Assembly: GCA_036785325.1 (NCBI GenBank)
Contig: JAXIVH010000108.1
Coordinates: forward strand, 259,001 to 323,000
Origin: Urophycis tenuis
Taxonomy: Eukaryota; Chordata; Actinopteri; Gadiformes; Phycidae
Direction of reading: 5' to 3'
Length of the DNA: 64,000 nt
This document shows, piece by piece, positions 51,644-60,500 of the stretch. The notes beneath the pieces were generated by a model, which ran no database searches, was not told where the DNA came from, and saw only the letters and a program-made list of their open reading frames with translations. Numbering within the stretch: position 1 is the stretch's first letter; each line of letters starts with the position of its first letter. Made by a program: the position numbers and the translations under genes.

Positions 51644-54475
51644 ACAGAGAGAGAGAGAGAGAGAGAGAGGGGATTTAGGCAGTTAAGGGGTTAGGGTTAG
51701 GGGTCAGGGGTCAGGGCTAGGGGCTAGGTGGGTTAGGGGTCCGGGGTTAGTAGTCCTTACCATCAGCGATGAGGTGCTCTGGGACGTGCAGGATGATGCG
51801 GACCGACAGGGAGCAGGAGAGGTGGGAGGCGTAGACCAGACCCAGCAGGCAGCTGACCACACTGATCAGGGTCAGGGTGGTCTTGTTGATGGGGCTGCGA
51901 GGAGAACCAGCTGGACACACCAGAGAGGAGACGACCAGCGTCAGGACGAAACACACCAATCAGACACCACATACTCAGACACAGCCTCTTCCCCTTCCTC
52001 TCTCTAACAGAAAGAACTCTAACCCTCCTCTTCGTTGATGTAGCTCCTTATGGTATCACAATATCATGTACATACTGAACCAAATGTTTTCATTTCAATG
52101 GGTCTGGCCCTGCTCTGCTTCTACACCCTAACCCTCACTGCAACCCCTAACCCTAACCCTAACCCCAGCACTAACCCCCTAACCTTAACCTTAACCATAA
52201 TCTAACAACCTAACACTCCTAACCTTAACCTTAACTCCAACATAAACCCAAACAGCACAGATAGTCTCAGCATTGCTGTGTGTTGCTGGCCCGTTGTTGG
52301 CGTGTCTCTGCTGTGTGCCCCATGCAGTGGTAATACTGATTTACATGTGGTGGTACTGACCTACATGTGGTGATAGTGACCTAAGAGTAGTGGTAGTGAG
52401 CAGTGGTACTGACCTACATGCAGTGGTAGTGAGCGGTGGTACTGACTTACCTGTGGTAATAGTGAGCAGTGGTTGTGACAATCATGTGGTAATAGTGAGC
52501 AGTGGTTGTGACAATCATGTGGTGATAGTGCAGTGGTAGTGAATGGTGCAAGTGAACTACATGTGGTGCTGGTGAGCGGTGAGGGAGCCATGTGGGGGTC
52601 ATGTGGGGGTCATGTGGGGGGCCATGTGGGGGGCCATGTGGGGGTCATGTGGGGGGCCATGTGGGGCCATGCGGGGGTCATGTGGGGCCATGTGGAGGGC
52701 CATGTGGGGGGCCATGTGGGGGTCATGTGGGGGGCCATGTGGGGCCATGCGGGGGCCATGTGGGGGGCCATGTGGGGGCCATGTGGGGGTCATGTGGGGG
52801 GCCATGCGGGGGTCATGTGGGGGGCCATGTGGGGCCATGCGGGGGTCATGTGGGGCCATGTGGAGGGCCATGTGGGGGTCATGTGGGGCCATGCGGGGGG
52901 CCAGGTGGGGGTCATGTGGGGGGCCATGTGGGGCCATGCGGGGGTCATGTGGGGCCATGTGGAGGGCCATGTGGGGGTCATGTGGGGCCATGCGGGGGGC
53001 CAGGTGGGGGTCATGTGGGGCCATGCGGGGGGCCAGGTGGGGGGCCATGTGGGGGTCATGTGGGGGGCCATGTGGGGGTCATGTGGGGGGCCATGTGGGG
53101 GTCATGAGGGGGCCATGTGGGGGTCATGTGGGGGTCATGTGGGGGGCCATGCGGGGGCCATGTGGGGGTCATGTGGGGGTCATGTGGGGCCATGCGGGGG
53201 GCCAGGTGGGGGGCCATGTGGGGGGCATGTGGGGCCATGCGGGGGTCATGTGGGGGGCCATGCGGGGGCCATGTGGGGGTCATGTGGGGGTCATGTGGGG
53301 CCATGCGGGGGGCCAGGTGGGGGGCCATGTGGGGGGCATGTGGGGCCATGCGGGGGTCATGTGGGGCCATGTGGAGGGCCATGTGGGGGTCATGTGGGGC
53401 CATGCGGGGGGCCAGGTGGGGGGCCATGTGGGGGGTCATGTGGGGGGCATGTGGGGCCATGCGGGGGTCATGTGGGGCCATGTGGAGGGCCATGTGGGGG
53501 GTCTTTTGGGGGTCATGTGGGGCCATGCGGGGGTCATGTGGGGCCATGTGGAGGGCCATGTGGGGGGCCATGTGGGGGGCCATGTGGGGGGCCATGTGGG
53601 GGGTCATGCGGGGGGCCATGTGGAGGGCCATGTGGGGGGCCATGTGGGGGGCCATGTGGGGGCCATGTGGGGGCCATGTGGGGGCCATGTAGGGGGCCAT
53701 GTGGGGGTCATGTGGGGCCATGCGGGGGTCATGTGGGGGCCATGTGGGGGGCCATGCGGGGGGCCATGTGGGGGTCATGTGGGGGTCATGTGGGGGGCCA
53801 TGCGGGGGGCCATGCGGGGGGTCATGTGGGGGCCATGTGGGGGTCATGTGGGGGCTATGTGGGGGGCCATGTGGGGGTCATGTGGGGGCCATGTGGGGGC
53901 CATGTGGGGGTCATGTGGGGGCCATGTGGGGGCCATGTGGGGTCATGTGGGGGCCATGTGGGGGGTCATGTGGGGGTCATGTGGGGCCATGCGGGGGTCA
54001 TGTGGGGGGCCATGTGGGGGTCATGTGGGGCCATGTGGGGGTCATGTGGGGGGCCATGTGGGGGTCATGTGGGGGCCATGTGGGGGCCATGTCGGGGTCA
54101 TGTGGGGGCCATGTGGGGGCCATGTGGGGTCATGTGGGGGCCATGTGGGGGCCATGTGGGGGGTCATGTGGGGGTCATGTGGGGCCATGCGGGGGTCATG
54201 TGGGGGGTCATGTGGGGGGCCATGCGGGGGGCCATGTGGGGGCTATGCGGGGGGCCATGCTGACGTACCCCCAGAGCCCCAGCCGCTGGTAGCAGAGCCG
54301 TTGCGGAGGCCCCGGCTGCGGCGGCGGCTGCGATTAGGGTCGGTGTAGAAGGCCAGCTGGGGGTCGCTGTCGGCCTCCGTCCCAGAGTCCCCGTCTGGAG
54401 TCAGGAAGGTGGAGCCAGCTGGGACACACAGCATGCACACACACACACACACACGCACGCAAGTACGCACACACA

Positions 54476-54566
<91 letters not shown>

Positions 54567-57500
54567 TATAATCTGGTTTATCTATATTTCTTGATCAGTT
54601 CACTGTAAAATGCTGTAAAATGCTTAATGGGCTAATTAGGGCTAATTAAAGAAAATGTCAACATTTGCATTGCTAATGCTTTGAATGATTCTACTGCTTC
54701 TGATTAGATTTCTTATTCAGCTGCTTCTACTGCTTCAAATACCTCTACTGAATGTTGTAATTACATTGATCAGAATGACTATTTTGATTCTTTTTTTAGG
54801 TCTTTATTTCTGCTGTTTCTAACAATGCTACCAATTCTTATAAAACTAGTGACTATTGCTGGGTCTTTGGGTTTTTTTCTGGGTTTTTGGGTTCTACTGG
54901 GTTTCTGAATTCTACTAAGTGGCTTGGCTCCACTGGTTTTCTGGATGTTAGTGAGTTTCTGGGAAGTACTGTGTTCCTGGGTTCTGCTGAGGGGCTGGAT
55001 TCTACAGAGTTCTACTGAGTGCTTTTTATGAGTGCCTCCGAAGAACCAAATTGATGTCACAGACAGAACTGTACCTGGAGCAGAGCAGAATGTTCACTAC
55101 TTAACTGAAGACTGGATTGTATACCGTTTTCTAAATGTCATATTTTAGCAACACTGACTAAGTGGATCGATAACCATGTTCAATATCACAATCCAAAAAC
55201 ACTTTTAGTCACCCAAGTGGTTTCTCTGCAGGGTAATAATGGCTATGGGTGTTCAGGATCAATCAATTACAATGTGATCAAGGTAACCATGGTGTTAACA
55301 TCAATATTTTTATACATAAAACATTTCTTTTGATTTCTGAAGATATGCATTCTGTTAATCCCCGCAGCAGATTGTCTAGACGTGGTTTGGCTTCAGGATG
55401 GAGACACAAGCTTACAATCCCCTCCGGAGGACACAGGGAGGAGGTGGAGGACAACATAGAGGAGAGAGGAGGTGGGGGACAAGGACAACAGAGGAGAGAG
55501 GAGGAGGTGGAGGAGAACATAAAGGAAAGCTAAAGCTAGGAAAGCTAGGTGGAGGAGGAAGGGTAGGAGGAGGAGGAGAACATAGAGGAGAGGGAAAACA
55601 TAAAGGAGCGGAACATAGAGCAGGATGAGGAGGAGAACATAGAGGAGGAGAGGGAGAACATAAAGGAGCGGAACATAGAGCAGGATGAGGAGGAGAACAT
55701 AGAGGAGGAGGAGGAGGAGGAGGAGGAGAACATAGAGAACAAGGAGAAGGAGGACGGAGAAGGAGGACATAGAGGAGGAGAGGGAGAGCCAAGCAGCAGA
55801 GAGAATTTTAAATTGCAAACCGATCAAATCTTTCAAGTGGTGTCCAACATCTCCTGCTGGTTCATCCATCACAAAGAGAGAGCATCTGGTGGGTACCAAG
55901 TGGTCAGCATGCTGCTATGATGTGTGCTTGGGGAACTTGTGTACAATTCATTTCACCTCTATAGGAGCCCCCTCTGAAGCTCTGATTACTGCTCACAGAG
56001 ACGTGGTGGCTTTCAAGGTCAGGCACAGAGGAGGGAGAAACCCAGCAGTCAGCCATTACTCATTTCTAAGCAAAAAGAGTATTCTCTGGTGTGTGCAGAC
56101 TCACACACCACACCATGACCTCACCATAAGCATACCACACCATAACATAACCTCACCATAACCATACCACAACCACACCATAACATAGCCTCACCATAAC
56201 CATACCACAACCACACCATAACATAACCTCACCATAACCATACCACAACCACACCATAACATAGCCTCACCATAACCATACCACAACCACACCATAACAT
56301 AACCTCACCATAACCATACCACAACCACACCATAACATAGCCTCACCATAACCATACCACAACCACACCATAACATAACCTCACCATAACCATACCACAA
56401 CCACACCATAACATAACCTCACCATAACCATACCACAACCACACCATAACATAGCCTCACCATAACCATACCACAACCACACCATAACATAGCCTCACCA
56501 TAACCATACCACAACCACACCATAACATAACCTCACCATAACCATACCACAACCACACCATAACATAACCTCACCATAACCATACCACAACCACACCATA
56601 ACATAACCTCACCATAACCATACCACAACCACACCAAAACATAACCTCACCATAACCATACCACAACCACACCATAACATAGCCTCACCATAACCATACC
56701 ACAACCACACCATAACATAACCTCACCATAACCATACCACAACCACACCATAACATAACTTTATTATGATATACCAAGATGGCGCCGCGGACGGTCACCT
56801 CGGTGTGTTTGTGCGCGTTGTTTTGTTTTGTTTTGTGTTTTAATTCCGTTTTTTGCGATGGCACCCGGAGCACTTTCGCCAGAGAAGAGCTCATGAACAT
56901 CAGGGTAACAATGCCAGAGGATTTATTTCCTACTTTCATTCTCCCAACATTGGAAATTTTGGACATTCTGGTCAAAGGTGCGCTCACCTTTGCTCACGCA
57001 GTGAAACGTCGGAGGAGAGGGAAACGTGCCGGTGCGCTTGTGCGTCTTCGCCAGCGCGGATTACGCACACCTCTACCGGGAATATTTCTCTCCAACGTGC
57101 GTTCACTGCCCAACAAACTGGACGAATTACAAATGCTGTTGGGAAAAAACAGGGACTTTTCTTCATCCGCTGTTTTGTGCTTCACGGAGACGTGGCTTTG
57201 TGGTTTAATACCGGACTCTGCGCTGCAGCTGGCAGGCTTCCAACTCTTCAGAGCGGACAGAGACGCGGAACTCTCCGGCAAAACTAAAGGTGGAGGAATC
57301 TGTTTTTACATCAACAGTGGTTGGTGCAACGACGTGACGGCGATCCAGCAGCACTGTTCTCCTGATCTGGAATCTTACATCATAAACTGTCAGCCTTTTT
57401 ATTCACCCCGTGAGTTTGCTTCATTCATTCTGGTCGGTGTTTACATTCCACCGTCGGCCAACGTGCAGGACGCACAGCGCATGCTCGCGACCAGATACTG

Positions 57501-60500
57501 TGTGTGGAGCGTACCAACCCGGACTCCTTAGTTATTGTCGTTGGTGACTTTAACAAAGGAAACCTCACTCACGAACTCCCTAAATATAGTTTATTAAATG
57601 CACGACCAGAGAGGAGAACATTCTGGATCACTGTTACACCACAGTCAGGGATGCCTATCACGCCGTCCCCCGTGCTGCACTGGGACACTCTGACCACGTC
57701 ATGGTCCACCTGATTCCTGCGTACAGGCAGAAATTAAAGCTCTGCAAACCTGTAGTGAGGACATCAAAGAAGTGGACCAGTGAGGCCGTGGAGGATCTCC
57801 AGGCGTGTTTGGACTCTACTGACTGGGATGTGTTCAGGACTGCTACCAACAGTCTGGATGAGTACACAGAGGCTGTGACGTCCTACATCAGTTTCTGTGA
57901 GGACAGCTGTATTCCAACACGCACCAGGGTGAGTTACAACAATGACAAACCCTGGTTCACAGCCAAACTCAGAAGGTTAAGGTTGGATAAGGAAGTTGCC
58001 TTCAGGAGTGGGGACAAAGACAGATATAAAGAGGCAAAGTACAAGTTTAGCAAGGCGGTGAAAGAGGCTAAACGACTGTACTCTGAGAAGCTCCAACACC
58101 ACTTCTCAGCCAACGACTCTGCGTCTGTCTGGAAAGGGCTTAGGCAAATCACCAACTACAAGCCTAAAGCCCCCCACTCCATCAACGACCATCGTCTGGC
58201 CAATGACCTGAACGAGTTCTACTGCCGCTTTGAAAGACAAAGGGACAGTCCTGCAACCATCCCCCATGACACCTCCCAACAGCTCCAGTTCATCACTTCC
58301 ACCTCCCCCACCTCAGTGGGGGCCTGGGCACCTCCACCAATGCCCAACTTAAAGGTCCCCCCCTCGACCCCCCCACCCACCTCGGCAACGACTCTTTCCA
58401 TCCACGAGAGGGACGTCAACAAACTCTTCAGGAGACAGAAACCCCGGAAAGCTGCTGGACCGGATTCTGTCTCCCCATCCACCTTGAAGCACTGCGCTGA
58501 TCAGCTGTCTCCAGTGTTCACAGACATTTTCAACACCTCACTGGAGACATGTCACGTGCCAGCCTGCTTCAAGACCTCTACCATAATTCCTGTCCCCAAG
58601 AAGCCAAGGACCACAGGACTTAACGACTTCAGACCCGTCGCCCTGACCTCTGTGGTTATGAAGTCCTTTGAGCGCCTTGTGCTCTCATACCTGAAAGCCA
58701 TCACCGACCCCCTCCAGTTTGCCTACAGAGCCAACAGGTCTGTAGACGATGCAGTCAACTTGGCCTTCCACTTCATCCTCCAGCACCTGGACTCCGCAGG
58801 AACCTACGCCAGGATCCTGTTTGTGGATTTCAGCTCTGCTTTCAATACTATCATTCCGGCTCTGCTTCAGGAGAAGCTCTCCCAGCTTAGTGTGCCTGAC
58901 TCCACCTGCAGGTGGATTACAGACTTCCTGTCTGACAGGAAGCAGCATGTGAAGCTGGGAAAACACATCTCCGACTCATAGACCATCAGCACCGGTTCCC
59001 CTCAGGGCTGTGTACTTTCTCCTCTGCTCTTCTCCCTGTACACAAACAGCTGCACCTCCAGTCACCAATCCGTCAAGCTTCTGAAGTTTGCGGATGACAC
59101 CACCCTCATCGGACTCATTTCTGATGGTGATGAGTCTGACTACAGGTGGGAGGTAGACCATCTGGTGACATGGTGCAGCCGGAACAACCTAGAGCTCAAC
59201 GCTCTAAAGACAGTGGAGATGGTTGTGGACTTCAGGAAGTACTCAGCCTCACCTGCCCCCATTACCCTCTGTGACTACACAATTGACACTGTGGAGTCTT
59301 TCCGCTTCCTGGGAACTGTCATCTCCCAGGATCTCAAGTGGGAGCTGAACATCAGCTCCCTCATCAAGGAAGCCCAGCAGAGGATGTACTTCCTTAGGCA
59401 GCTGAAGAAATTCAACCTGCCCAGGACAATGATGGTGCACTTCTACTCCTCCATCATTGAGTCCATCCTCACCACCTCCATCACCATCTGGTTCGCTGCT
59501 GCCACCGCCAAGGACAAGGGCAGACTGCAGCGCGTCATTCGGTCTGCAGGGAAGGTGATTGGCTGCAATCTGCCGTCGCTCCAGGACCTGTACACCTCCA
59601 GGACCCTGAGGCGTGCAGGCAAGATTATGGCCGACCCCTCCCACCCCGGTCACACACTCTTTGCGGCACTCCCCTCTGGCAGGAGGCTGCGGTCCATCAG
59701 GACCAAAACCTCACGGCACAAGAACGGTTTTTTCCCGTCTGCCACTAGCCTTTTCAACAAGGCCCGGAGCCCCCCCTGACACTGACTCTCTCCCTTCCCC
59801 CACACAGTCCTACATGCTACATCAACGTGGCATCTTCATATCACCTGCGTTACATTAACGCACAGTGTGTACAGTGTGTCCTCATTCAGGACCAATAGTT
59901 CAGTATTCCAAATTCATTGTACATTGTATATATATATTTATAGTTATAGTTATTTTTACTTACTTACTTTTATCTTTTTATTTTTATTTTTAATACTGCT
60001 TTCTATTGCACCAATTGCACCATGACAAATTCCTTGTAGGTGCAAACCTACTTGGCAATAAATCGAATTCTGATTCTGATTCTGATTCTGAACCTCACCA
60101 TAACCATACTACAACCACACCATAACATAACCTCACCATAACCATACCACAACCACACCATAACTTAACCTCACCATAACCATACCACAACCACACCATA
60201 ACATAACCTCACCATAGCCATACCACAACCACACCATAACATAACCTCACCATAACCATACCACAACCACACCATAACATAACCTCACCATAACCATACC
60301 ACAACCACACCATAACATAACCTCACTATAACCATACCATAACATAACCTCACCATAACCATACCACAACCACACCATAACATAACCATACCACAACCAC
60401 ACCATAACATAACCTCACCATAACCATACCACAACCACACCATAACATAACCTCACCATAACCATACCACAACCACACCATAGCATAACCTCACCACAAC

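Larger units (their letters stand above)
56760..60090 (+). mobile_element. nearly full-length Rex1/CR1-like LINE, 3.3 kb
   Basis: Starts near AAGATGGCGCC (a 5' end as in the element at 29838) and ends with AATAAATCG and a (GATTCT)n tail. Domain order is leader, basic stretch, endonuclease, RT and C-terminal region, in three long frame pieces. Only a few lesions break it: a frameshift near 57500, another between 57540 and 57700, a TAG at 58979-58981, and a missing or shifted start after it. Tail and RT motifs (FVDFSSAFNTIIP, FADDTTLIGLI) suggest the Rex1/Babar group; this is from memory. AAC on both sides may be part of the target duplication inside the 38-bp array. Confidence 0.9.

Noticed and set aside
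51774..52007. Plus-strand open frame opposite the second transmembrane exon.
   Set aside because: It is the antisense shadow of astn1 window exon 5; the minus-strand frame has the conserved residues and splice sites.
52533..54348. Two overlapping open frames of 576 and 589 codons rich in Gly, His, Cys, Met and Val, which could suggest a structural or antifreeze-like glycine-rich protein.
   Set aside because: The frames are open in several registers on both strands because the 14- to 16-bp G-rich unit lacks stops. There is no unique sequence, signal peptide or splice context beyond the array.
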